This document shows positions 13,933 to 25,664 of a stretch of 64,000 bases of DNA, one piece after another. Source of the DNA: Pyrocephalus nanus (taxonomy: Eukaryota; Chordata; Aves; Passeriformes; Tyrannidae); assembly GCA_038380795.1 (NCBI GenBank), contig CM076268.1:17798001-17862000 (forward strand), given 5' to 3'. Numbering within the stretch: the stretch's first letter is position 1; each line of letters begins with the position of its first letter. Made by a program: the position numbers and the translations under genes. Below the pieces are notes generated by a model. It saw nothing but the letters and a program-made list of their open reading frames with translations, had not been told where the DNA came from and made no database searches.

Positions 13933-16900
13933 CTTGCTTAAAAGTTTTTGACTTATTTCAGAGCAGGCTGAGAAAAAGAAAATTAAATTTAAAATATGTG
14001 GCCAGCTGAGAATAAAGGTAACAACCTCTTAGAGTGGATACGAATCTGGAGAATGGTGATGGTGGTGCTTTTTCTATACAAATGACTTCTAGGATTTCCT
14101 ATCTTTAGGATCTTTATTAAGGTAGACCAGCTCTTCAATAGGAACCTGCCCCAAATAACTAAGCACTACTCCTCCACCTTAAAGTAAATGTTCAGTGAAG
14201 TGAAGCTGAATTTCACACAGCCAGGTAAAGACCATTGGAGAGCTCACACTGCAGAAACAGGGGTCAGGTTAAAGAGGGCTCTGTTTCACATTTCACCTAG
14301 CTTCCCTGTCTGTAGCTTGGCAGAGGTGGGCATCAAGATGAAAGGGGAGGAGACAAAATGGTGAAAGGGGTGATGACAGACAGACAACACCCATACATTC
14401 CTCTTCAGATGCATTTTCACATCTGTTTGGCATTTCAAGGGTTGCTTGCCTATGAGCATCACTCAGAGACGTCCAAGCAAGGTGAGATCCTGCACTTGAA
14501 AGGCCAGGAAGAAAGAGTTTACCAGGAAGGTACACTGGACATGTGTGGTAAGGTGTGGCTGTATAAATTAAAGGGCTGAATGAGCCTGCAGAGAAATGTG
14601 GACTATTCAGCCTCTATACCAAAATCAGTGAGGTCTCTGGTTTTCCTTTTTCTCCCGGGGGAAAGTATTTTTCCAGTGGTCTGAACTGCTGACCCAAACT
14701 TTTGCAGACCTGTAAGTGGATGTATTTTGTTACTCCCAAGATCATACTATTTTTAAGATCCGGATCATCTATAGAAAATAAGACTTAGATGCTTTAAAAT
14801 CTTTGTAGGAACTCTGCCTGAGGCAGCAAACAGTCTGTCTTTTAAAATCTTCTTTCACCCTGTGGGTGTTGTTCAGTTGTAGCCTCAAAAATAAAGTCAT
14901 AGCCCTATACATACTTCCATTGTCTTTGTCTAGCCAGCAGTGCACTATGCTTTGGCATGAAGCCTCCAGCCCCAGAAATGTCAGCGGGTACCAAATGTTG
15001 CAGGGTTCCTCCTCTGCAGCCCAGGGTAGAGAAGCACAATCACCCTGTCACTTCCTCTGTCTGCTGGCATCTGTAATGTGGAAGAAATGAGGGACAGAGG
15101 CATTTGCTCAGAAACTGAGCCTTAAAAGTGCCTTTAAACACTTTAGTTGAATATCTTTATGCTATGACTTATCACTCCTGTTTAAATGCAAAAAGCAGCA
15201 AAGATCTTTTTATGAGAGTTTTTGGTGGATTTCATTAAATAGAATAATTATACACATGTAAAATTCAGCAAACATAGCTCTGAAACTACTGCTATAACAG
15301 CACAATAGCCAGATCAATGTCATAACTGAATCTGAGTTATCAGTGAGCTCAGGCAGCAGGTGTCCATGCAACCCACAGGATCCCCACACCAAGGAACATT
15401 TGTGTTGGTGCCCAAAGGAGATGACTGATGTCAAACAGGTATCTCGAATATGGTTATGCTCTTCATGGGCACAGGACATGGGTTTTGGGTCTTCTACCCA
15501 GCGAGGCAGCCCAGTGAAAACCAGGTCAGCTCTGGTTAGGGCATTTGAGAAGACAGTGACAGCCTCACCTAGGAAGGAGGCAAACTCTGCTTTGGCTCCT
15601 CTGCTGATGCAGTAGAGCAGGATCTTCTTCTACACTGACTCGTATTAAAAAGAAGGCAGTTGCTTGGCCTTAGAAAGCATCTTTAAGCTTTGGGATCAGT
15701 TAAATGGCTTATTGCTTTCAGAAACAGATTTGATCTATTCCACTCATAGTAAGTAGATGGGAGGCCACTACGGAAAGGCCAACAACTCCTGACAGTTTCC
15801 TTGCAAAATCTCCTATGAAGTGTCATGAACAATATTTCTTCCATATAAGAAATGCTGAGTGTGAGTTTGGTCCATGGCAAAAAGAAAAAGCTATCCATCT
15901 GGAACTCCATATAAGGTTTTTTACCTATTAATGGATTTTCTGTCATTGCATCATTAATTCTTGATAAATATTGCCTGGTGGGAGCTTAAGGGAAGCAGCA
16001 AAAGTCTGTAATTTTCCCCCGTGATATTTAAGACATAAGCAGGACTACCTTTCCATTTTTGTTCAGGATAAGAGCCATTTAGAATAAAGAAATTCAAGAC
16101 TGCTGTGTACCAGACTTGTGCCATATTTGGGTAACTTTTCTCATGAGAATCAAGTACAAATTTCAAACTGAATCTTCAAGCACGCTGTGGCATGGATTCT
16201 GTCTATCTAAATGATTGCCTGTAGCTCTGGAATGAAGACAGTGACGGAAAATCCTTTCCCAAACCACACTGAGACTTTGTGGTTCTCAAATAAAACTCCT
16301 TGTTTTGGTGATGTGTTCTCAGGTATGTACATCTGCTCATACAGTTGGGCTTCAAACACTGCAGTATTGCTTCTGGGCACCACTGAGCTTTAAAAAGTCA
16401 CTGAATTCTGAGAGGTGAGGTCTAGGGAGATTTTTACCAAGAAGCCTGGAGTTCTCAGAAAGGTTTTAGTTCAGTCAGTTGATGAATAACATAAACTTTG
16501 GGCTCAGAAAATAACAGGAATTAAAGGTGATCAGGGATTTACAGTCTACATTCCTAAAACTCTAGAGGGCAAGGTATTAGGTGGAGGCTAGAACCATTTA
16601 TTTTAGTTATATTAAATGGAAACTCTAGACACTGTCTGACTCTGCCTGTTCCTGCTGCTAACACCACCTGGCAGAAAGGTTATATTATTATTATTATCTG
16701 CAGTTTACTTTTCTCCTTTTAAAAATTTTCAGCCTCACAATCAGAAATGGGCACAATGTCATGGGCTCCAAAAGGCTAGGCTCAAATGAGGAAAATCCAA
16801 TCAGATATGGAAAGTGGCTGCAAACATTTTTCATCTGGCTATGTGGGCAATCCTTGGGAATGCCAAAAAGATCCAGATGAAAACAGTCTAGTATTTATAA

Positions 16901-19900
16901 AAATGCATGACAAGCAGTATTTTTAACAAAGATACAGAACAGCTGTACTCATGAATCTGTAGTTCAGGTAAATGGTAGCTACGCCAGCCCAGCCAGCAGC
17001 TAACCAGGACCATGGGAAAGACCACTGTCTCAGCAGTGGGCACCAGGACTCTGCCAGCAGGTCTGTGACCTTCCCCAGGGCTCTGAAGACTCTGTGCTCG
17101 CTCTGTTTCTTTGTGGTATAGTTTGGGCAGTTGATTGTTGCATGGAGTTTTCCCAGGTACATGGCAGTTCCAGCCAGTGAGAATGGCAAGAGTTCAGTAG
17201 GGGTGCATCTGGGGTTGTAGGAAGTAGGTGAGAGCTTAAGGAGCAAAGAGCTACTCTGAAACTCTTTTTGGGGCCTCAGGGCCCCACCAGCTCCTTACAC
17301 TTCTATCTCAGGACTGCCTCTCTGCTGCATCTGCAAAATATGCCATCCCCAAAAGTACAGATGAAACAGAAATTTAATTTTCCCCATATTATTGAAAAAC
17401 CTCCAGACAGTTCTGATGTTCAACATCCTGGGGGAAAAGATCTTTGCAGGTGCATTTACAGCAGTACAGAGTGAAAATCTTTTTTCGGGAGCCTTTGTGC
17501 TCCCTTTTGGAGACAGGAAGAGTGAATGCCTGGTTGGGAATGGCAACTCATGCAGAGGATCACTAAGATGTTTCCAGGCCCTGTTGCTCTGTCTGCTCAA
17601 GGGGTAGCCAAGCTGCTAATCTCCACTGCACTCAGAAAACCAGGGAAGCCAAATTTTTCTCCTTGGTTCTTCCTGTAAGGATATGACACTCACAACAGCT
17701 CTTCTAGCATGCTGCGGCACCAAACCCACTAGGAAGAATAAATTAATTCTTAAAAATAAACAGCCGGTTATAAACACATCCAGGAAAACCCTGGCCTCTG
17801 CTCTTCTGATAGCCTAGGGGTCTCAGTGACAAATCACCCTTGCTACCTACCCCCAGTGAATATTCCCTGCTTGTCAGGTCAGCTAATTGTTTTGGAGTGG
17901 ATGCAATACATCTTCTGCCAGGAGAGGTTGTGGGGCACATGATGCTGTAAAATGATCTTCTGTTTATCTAATCTCTTCTCTTGCTGCTATCATGGTACAT
18001 ATACACAAACTCCCTTTATAGCTTCTCTCCAGCCACTGCTCTGGTTACAGGCTTAAACAAGTCCTTGATAATTTTAAACATACATTAAGGAAATGAATGC
18101 AACAGCACTAGGCTGTTGTGGTCTCCTAGCAGGTAAGGTGTTGTGCTGTCCCTGCTCAGCCAGCTTTTCAAGGTAAAGATCTTTGCAGAAATTTCTCTCC
18201 ACTGGACAGCTGCTCAGCTGGGACACAGGTCTGCTGTTCTTTGCTCATTTCACATATGCAGAGTTTGATTCAACGTACAGAAATAAGCCATAAAACCAGA
18301 TTAACATACCCAGTTCAGAGGACAGTATAAGTATGTTCCTGAGGAGCTGAATCCTGATTTCTGCTGATGAGATGGCAATGCAGCTCACTAGAAGACAGTC
18401 AGGCAAAGCTGAAGAAAGATGGGACATGAGCACACCATCCAGCACCCAATGCACATTTCTAAAGCAAAGGCTTAAGCCACAACACTGCAATAAAAGTGTG
18501 GCTTAGTGTGTAGGCCAGTATTAGAACTGACCTTTTTTCTGTGTTGCCAGAGAGAAATGTGAAACCAAAGAAAGTTTTATGACAGCTGATAATCTCCCTA
18601 TCACTTCTGCAGTGAGTGAGTGGGCAGGCGATTAAGTTTTAATTGAAAAATTGGAGGGAATAAGGGAAAAATAAGAAAAATAAACACTCAAGTCAGCAAG
18701 TCACATTAGTGACAGCAGCTAATGTTTCTAACATGAGCTTTAAATCCTTAAGCCTTCCTCCGAAGCAAACATATTATGCATTGTTCATAACACTTTTAAT
18801 TGGAAATATTTAGCTATCCAAATAGTAGAAGTACATTCAATTATTTGCTTAGAGCCTGGATCAATATCAATATTAATAGGTCATTTTAGGGGAGACATAT
18901 TTAGATTTCATTTTAGAGATCACCTGCACAAAACAGTTTGAGATTGTAAGCTGGGCATCTCAGTTTCATGAAACCAATCTCTGAAAACAAGAAGCTGGCT
19001 GAAGGCATCAATGTTTGTGATGGTGGGGAAAATGCATCAAGGCTTTCTTGGCAGAGAAAGCACTGCTTCAGGACTGAGGATCTGTCTGAAGCCACCCAAG
19101 ACGTGGTCTCAGGAGGGCTGGCACCTGCTGAAGTGATGGAATTTGCTCTCCCGTGGCGTACAAATGGTGCAATGGTCTGCAGCCTCTGCTTCAGGCCACG
19201 GGTTGCAGCTATGTGCCCTTATCTCAGGCTGAGGCTCTGCCCTTTGTTTCTCCTGGCCCCTCACTGCACCTGCCCCATGTGTAGCCCCAGGAACAGTGCC
19301 TAGAGCTTTCTGGGTGAAAGGCAATTCTCTCAGTGGCCTTGATCCACCACTTGGTTAAATTTCCCCATGTACTGTATACAAATATTAATTGGGAGAGACT
19401 GTGAATAACATAGTGATGTACAGGAGGGGCAGGGCTCTCTTTAAAGCCTTAACAAGAATTGCTGGCACTAGTGGTAATAGGAAATTACATTTTCAGGGTA
19501 AAAGGAAAATTACACTTTCAGGCATTCTAGTCCCTGGGAGGAAGGGGTCAGTGAGGCCAAGAAGAATCGTATCCACTGCCAATGAAGACACATTTGAAGA
19601 AAATTCAAACACAGTAACCAAGCAGCTCAATTTTTTTCTTTCTAAGAACCAGTCCAAATCCAGCTCAAGCTGGAGACCGATTGCAGTCTGAGAGCAGCCT
19701 GTGTGAGATCCCAGTCCCTGTCCCACCATCAGGTGTTGGCAGCACAAACCTCCCACCCATTGTCCCTGCACACATGGCTTCAGATCCCAGAGGAGAGTCC
19801 ACTGTGGAGAGACCTAATTTCTCTGCATGGTTCATGTATGATGAGGGTGATGAGGGCTGTGGTTAGGGACTGAGAAGAGAAAATACTGAGCTTGTAACAG

Positions 19901-20458
19901 GCTGTAGCCTCCAGATAGGCACAAATTTAATAATATTTTTTAGTGCTTTTGCATTGGGTACCCTGACATTATGGAATTATCGAGGAAGGCTTCTTTTGCA
20001 CTGAAACTATACATGAGAAAACCTTATCCTTTTACCTTTACAGTACAAACTAATAGTTAATTCCAAATGGTCTTTTTTCTCACTCGCTCATTCAGTATAT
20101 ATGGTGATTTTTCCTACCATCCTGGGGAAGGGAATAGGAACAAAAATTATATTTCTATATTCATAAGAAATAGAATATGACAAATGCAATTTCACCCTTT
20201 GCTGTGAACATTTGCACACTGTCCCTCTGGGTGCCCCAGATACAGATGGGGTTTGCATACTGCTGTGGTGGCTTCTTATCCTGGTCAATGCCTTTACCCA
20301 GGGTTAGGAGGTGTATTTGCCATCACAGCAGTTCTAAAGAGGACAGAGACCAGCCTGGGCAGAGACTGGCCTGCGATTCTCTGCTGATAAATAAACATCT
20401 CTGTTTCCCAAGTATGCAACTTGATGATAAAGATTTCAAAGAAAAGTTGAGCTGACAT

Positions 20459-20479
20459 AAAAAAAAAAAAAAAAAAAAA
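20459..20479. repeat. Poly(A) run, 21 bases
   Basis: This is an uninterrupted A run. Avian CR1 elements lack poly(A) tails, so a run like this could be a simple repeat or the tail of an old processed insertion. The sequence just upstream (20,300-20,458) does not resemble any gene I recognise, so a simple repeat is preferred. Confidence 0.85.
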
Positions 20480-23080
20480 GACTCTCCAAGGCAAATAAGG
20501 AGAGATTTATTTTCTTATTCAGGTTTCTCAAAGGCTCCTTCTCTGTGCCCTTTTTGTACACAACGGTTTTCACCATTCAGGAATGCTTTCATTTAATGTC
20601 TGAAATAGCTTTTTGTATCTCGTGGTATCTTTCTTTAACTGTAAAATAAACATTCTTTCCTTAACAGATCCAAAGATGTGGGGTTTGGGGCAGCATGTAA
20701 ATAATTGATCCAGAATATAATTTTTTTACTCACTGTACTATTAGACTTTGTTTTTCACTACACTGTTCTCTGTGTCCTGGTCTACTCATAAAAGTTTGGT
20801 AGTGTAATGCTGTAAAGATATAATTTTGTGTTTAAGCCAAAGTAGTTACATCAACTCAGTCTTAATGTCAAGTATGTGATGTCTTCTGTATTGGTACAAC
20901 TTATTTTCCTTGCTGTGCAGGAACAGAAATGGCAGGATGTATTCCCTTACACTGGTATCAGGGCAGCTCTTGAGAACAAGATACTGGGCAAGCAGCACCA
21001 CAGGGCAGATCTACTCTAGATCAAAATTTTATGACTTCTCCAAAGTCTCGTTTTTTTCTGACAAAAAGGAACAAACCATTCCAAGCGCTCTGGCACAAGC
21101 AGCTGCCCACTAGCATTATTGAGCAAGGCAGAACATGCCTCATGGTGCTGCTCATTTTTAATTTTTTTTTTTTAAACTACATTAAAAAGATGCAACTACA
21201 TGATGCTGGGACTTAAGTGTATTAAGCTGCAGACACTGGTAGGCAGGGATGCCTGTCTGGGAGATGAATTCCTGCGCAGTGATAATGGGTTATCGGGATT
21301 TCCTGCGTGGCTGTGTGAATCGGGGCCATCTGTCAGCAGCTTTCTGTGGTGACAGACCGATGCCGAAAAGACAGATGGAGGGAATCTGAAGTGAGAGACC
21401 TTCCCAGCTGTAGGGGAGGCAGAGCTGGATAGATTTACAGTCTGCCTCGTTCTCTTTAGGAGTGATGCTTTCCTGAAATGTTTTTTTCTCTGTCCATGTG
21501 ATATTTCGGCATTAGGTTGTTCCCCAGGTGCTGCATTAGCTGCTGGGAAAGAGAACTGCAGAGTCTCAGCTCAGGTGCATCCTGGGCAGCTGTATCTCAA
21601 AACCTGCCTAAAGGTGGGAGGATGTTTTACCCCAGCTCTAACTTTTGAAGCCTGAGAGGACAAATCAGGAAGATTTAAGGGAACTCACCAAATGTCTGTA
21701 GCCAGACAAAGATTGAAGCTACAGCTTAAAAGTAGCTGCCTTATGCTCTGACAACAGATTATCAAAATATTTACTGTATCCTCCTTGCCTCAATGTAGTT
21801 TTTGGTGTTTCTTTGTGCCTCCCTACATAACTAATTTATTGCAATTTGAGTACACCATTGTTGGTTTTGAACTCAAACAAACGGGTTTAGTGGTGATTTA
21901 TGTTTAAGAAATAGGAGCTGCCTAGTACTGGTGAGTTATCCTAAAACAACAAACCAGCCCAGGCAGGGCAGTCCTAAGAATAATGCTGTTTTGTGGCAGT
22001 AGAGTTTAAATGTTCAGCCTTCCTAAGATTTCTAAGCTTTCTTTGTGGTACTTTGCCGAAGATGAGATGGTTTAAGGCTACAAGCAAGGCATGGATGCTG
22101 GAGAAAAGCAGTATCTTTCATTAGGCAAAAGTCTTCACTAACTAAAGACTTGTCTAGTTTCTCCAGTTATGTCATTTAGTGTAATAAAAAAAACCCCAAA
22201 CCTGAGAGTTTGTGATTACTTTGCAATACAGGGATTGGAGCTCAGGCTACTTAGCACATCAAGATAAATACAGGAGCCTTGCTCAGACTGGTAGTTGCTT
22301 CATGGGAAGAACTTACCCAGTTGTGAAAGGCTTTTTATTCTTGTGAAGTCACAGCAAGAACCACTGCTGGAGAACTAGAACTAAGAAATATGCTGGTGAA
22401 CTAGAAATAATGGCACTTTTTTTATGGTACCTTGCTTTCTATGAGCTTTTCTCTACATTCAGATCGCAGGCTCAATATGACAGTAACAAACTGAAAATAC
22501 AGGACCTGTACATCACATTGATGGATCCTTTCCCCTCCTATAAAGAGCAACTTTACAAATTAGTTAAAAGAGAATGGGATTATCTCCAAAGAGTTTAAAG
22601 TCCTGGAGTGTCTCCGAGGCCAAGGAGGACACAGAGACTCCTGACTCTTTGTTTGCAATCCTCCTCCAGAGGTAATGAAATACCATACAGCCAGGCACAT
22701 ACTATAAATAATGAATGACCTAAAGAACCAGTTGGAGACCACTAAACATTGGAGGGATTAAATGGCTAGTCTAGGATTTAAGAGATGTGCATCATAAGAT
22801 CTGCTCTGTCCAAGGGAGTGGGTAGCTCTTCCCTCACATTTATCCGTGAAGATAAATGCATTAAGGCTTGTAGGAAGCTCATGTGCTGCAAAGCAAAGGC
22901 CAGGTGCTTGAACACTAATCAAAGGATGTGAACATACAATAAACAAGTTGGCAGCTAATGAGACAGGCTTTTAAGAGGATCCAAAACCTTTTCCCTACAA
23001 CAAGCAGAGTAATATTTGTCTTACTGGCTGTTCAAAGAAAAATTGCCCAAGAAGTTCTGGTGCAGCCCCCAGTGTGCCAG

Positions 23081-23110
23081 TCTGCCCTGACACCTTCTGC
23101 CCTGACACCT
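23081..23110. repeat. 15-bp perfect tandem duplication
   Basis: Two identical 15-bp units beginning TCTGCCCTGACACCT lie head to tail, and a third start (TCTCCTG) follows. This is a small replication-slippage type duplication. Confidence 0.9.
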
Positions 23111-25470
23111 TCTCCTGCTTGTGTTGCCATGCACTCAGGCAGCTGCACCAGCCTGGTGAGAGCATGGGAATCCTGGGGACAAACAGTTCAATACTGGCTG
23201 GTAGTTGAACAGCATCAGCCCATAGCCTTGCACCCAGTTAGCAAAGCCCCATTTAAAACCAATTTGAAGTGAAGCAAGAACAAGAGTGTGCACTTGCAAG
23301 TTTTTCCTCTCTTCTAATTTTTCCCTGCCTCTTGGTTTCCCTCATCCCCAGGATAATTTTGCCTTGAAAATAATCAAGGTCCTTTAGACCACACACATTA
23401 ATAGGCTTGTAGAGACTGAGCAGTTTGCCACCATGCTGAAGCAAGTAAGTTGTAAAAAGTGGTCGGTGGCCCTCTTAGGGACCCCCTTTTCTTCTGGCTC
23501 TGAAGTCTGAAAAATTATATTGCCTGACCCTCTTGAATTGCTGAGGACCAGGAATGCAATGGACAATGTGTCTGATTATAAGAGTGTAGGCAAGTCTCCC
23601 TGCCCAGGACAACCTTTTATCCACCTTGTGAACATGAGGTGAGTTCCTACTACTTGGAACATTTTGTCTGGGTGGGATGGCTGGTAAGAGATTTCACCCA
23701 GGGAAGAAGACCTTTGCAAACCTTGGTTTGTAGAGGGCAGAAGCACAAAGCAGGAGGGGTGGGATAACTAATGGGAGCTGTTCTCAGTTCAATCAGCAGC
23801 ACGCAGTCCCCAGACCAGCTTATGCTGGTGGCTGCAGCTCAGTTCACAGCTTAGCTCTCTCAGGCTGTAACCCTCAGTCTATTCAGGGAAAGTCTGATCT
23901 ATACCCTGCCAAAATCAGCAGGGGTCAGTGGCTGATGCTGCTGAGGTGCAGATCAGGCTCCTGCTCACAGGTGCTGCCTCTACTGAGACTCCAGCACAAG
24001 CTCAAACATACAGGAGCTGATAAAACAAGCAACAAAAACTGGCTTCCCACTGGCCCTGTCCTGCTGCTGGGCTTCTGCTGAGGGGTGTCAGGTGCCTGCT
24101 AATTACAGCTAATGAGGAATTTAATTGCCCTTCAGCAGAGGGCTAGCTTTGAAGGCTGCTGTGTGTCTGAGGGTGGGTGGTGGCCATGGGTCTCCCTGCC
24201 TTGCCCTGCTCAGCCCACACACATGGTGAAAAGGGACAGGGGGCCTTTCCCTGCCCTCAGCACAGGGGGCTCTGTGGGGAGGGGTTGGCCCAGACCTACA
24301 GTCCCAAGCATATCCACGTGCTCTTCTGATCTGCTCTGCTCCATCTGGAGGTCTTTGAATGTGGTAACCCTTCCTGCTGGGACCTGCCTCCTCTGTTCAA
24401 CCCCGGGACTTGTGAAGGCTTCCTGGCAAGGTATGTGCTTCTGGAGGGGGCTTGGGTTTTGCAGTGACTGTTTCTATGAGCTGTGTGGGGACGGCAGGCA
24501 GCAGGATCTTAGTGTTCTTAAGTGGTGAGGGGTTGGTGAGCCCTTGCTGACAGGCTGGTTCCCTTGCTTTGCCACGTGCTGGGTTTGCTTTGATTCAAAT
24601 GGTCTACTTGGTCTGTGTTTTGGGGGGATGGAGCCAGGTAGGAAGAAAGTGCTTGTGGAGCATGCCTAGGAGGGCAGGCAGTGGCTTGGACACACTGCTA
24701 ACAAGCTCATGATCCCTTTTAATGCAGCAGCGATGTCTCAAACCCATCTCTGCTATCAGGGTCTCTTCTACCCTGATGACCCCCCACCATGTTCTCCATG
24801 GCCCCATGTGCCTCTCCTATTCTGTTACGTTCATCTCACCTAAGTGTCTGCATGTAGGCTGTTTATCTACCTTCAGAATAACGAGTCTGTGCCTCATCTT
24901 ACACAAAAGATAGGAGCTATTTTTGGGTAAAATATAGGTAGGCAAGGTGATGTATGTCATGTTGCATGTTTCAGAGAGGCGTGTTACATGTTAGAAGCAG
25001 CCTAGCTTCTATCCTAACCATTTACTAAGTGAAAATTACTGTATTCCAGTTTACCAGATCAGTCTCCTTTTTCTTTACAAAGGCAAAAGCTCCCTCAAAG
25101 AGTGTTAAGTCCTGTACTAAAGTTGCCCTTAGACTGTTCGTACTCAGCTCATGACCTTCTCTTTCCTGAAGGCAGCTGATGTCCAAACAGGATTTTATGA
25201 GAGACCATTAATGAACAGCCGAACAGGAGAGCAGGCATTTGTGTGTCTATGTGCTTGAATGTGCAACTCTGAAATAGCTGTGTTGGCTGCAGAGCATGGC
25301 TGTGGGTTAGAGCTGGGTGTGATTTTACCCTCAGCAAACCCCACTGGCTCCAGCAAAGCATCCTTTCCTCTTTGATTTTCCATCAACTGAATGCATTCTC
25401 AGAGACTTGTTGAAAACTGATGAGGTTTCAAGTTCCTTTGACAGGATGTGGCCAAGAGCTTTTCAGCAGA

Positions 25471-25590
25471 TTTTTTTTTTTTTTTGGAGGGGGGGGGGGT
25501 GTTTTGGGTTTATGTGTGTGTGTGGTTGTGGTTTTTTTGTTTTGTTTTGTTTTTTATTTTATTTGTTTGGTTTGGTTTTTGTGGTTTTTC
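25471..25590. repeat. T/G-rich low-complexity tract with G run
   Basis: Fifteen T are followed by GGAGG and then a run of about ten G. After that come (GT)n, TTTTG and TTGG-type units. Only G and T are common on +. The G run with nearby G clusters could form unusual structure. No coding potential is present. Confidence 0.9.
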
Positions 25591-25642
25591 TGACTTCTAA
25601 GAACTTCTCTGAACCACCTAATCTAACTAGATGACTGAATTC

Positions 25643-25664
25643 TTTTTTTTTTTTTAAAAAAAAA
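25643..25664. repeat. T13-A9 homopolymer junction
   Basis: Thirteen T are directly followed by nine A, giving a perfect self-complementary stretch. It is a simple repeat and likely length-variable. Confidence 0.9.

Larger units (their letters stand above)
13933..25470. other. Long unique non-coding stretch
   Basis: No exon or known repeat family is recognised. Minor content includes a (TTA)n run at 16,683-16,696, an imperfect ~24-bp duplication near 19,480-19,522, a 21-base A run at 20,459-20,479 and a 15-bp perfect tandem duplication at 23,081-23,110. Two blocks look like unique regulatory-type sequence (18,590-18,870 and 21,260-21,480); see findings. A GC-richer area at 24,110-24,530 contains a 138-codon ORF with no recognised domain. 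Confidence 0.6.

Noticed and set aside
20300..20480. Possible processed pseudogene ending in the 21-base A run
   Set aside because: The sequence upstream shows no recognisable mRNA and no target-site duplication could be seen.
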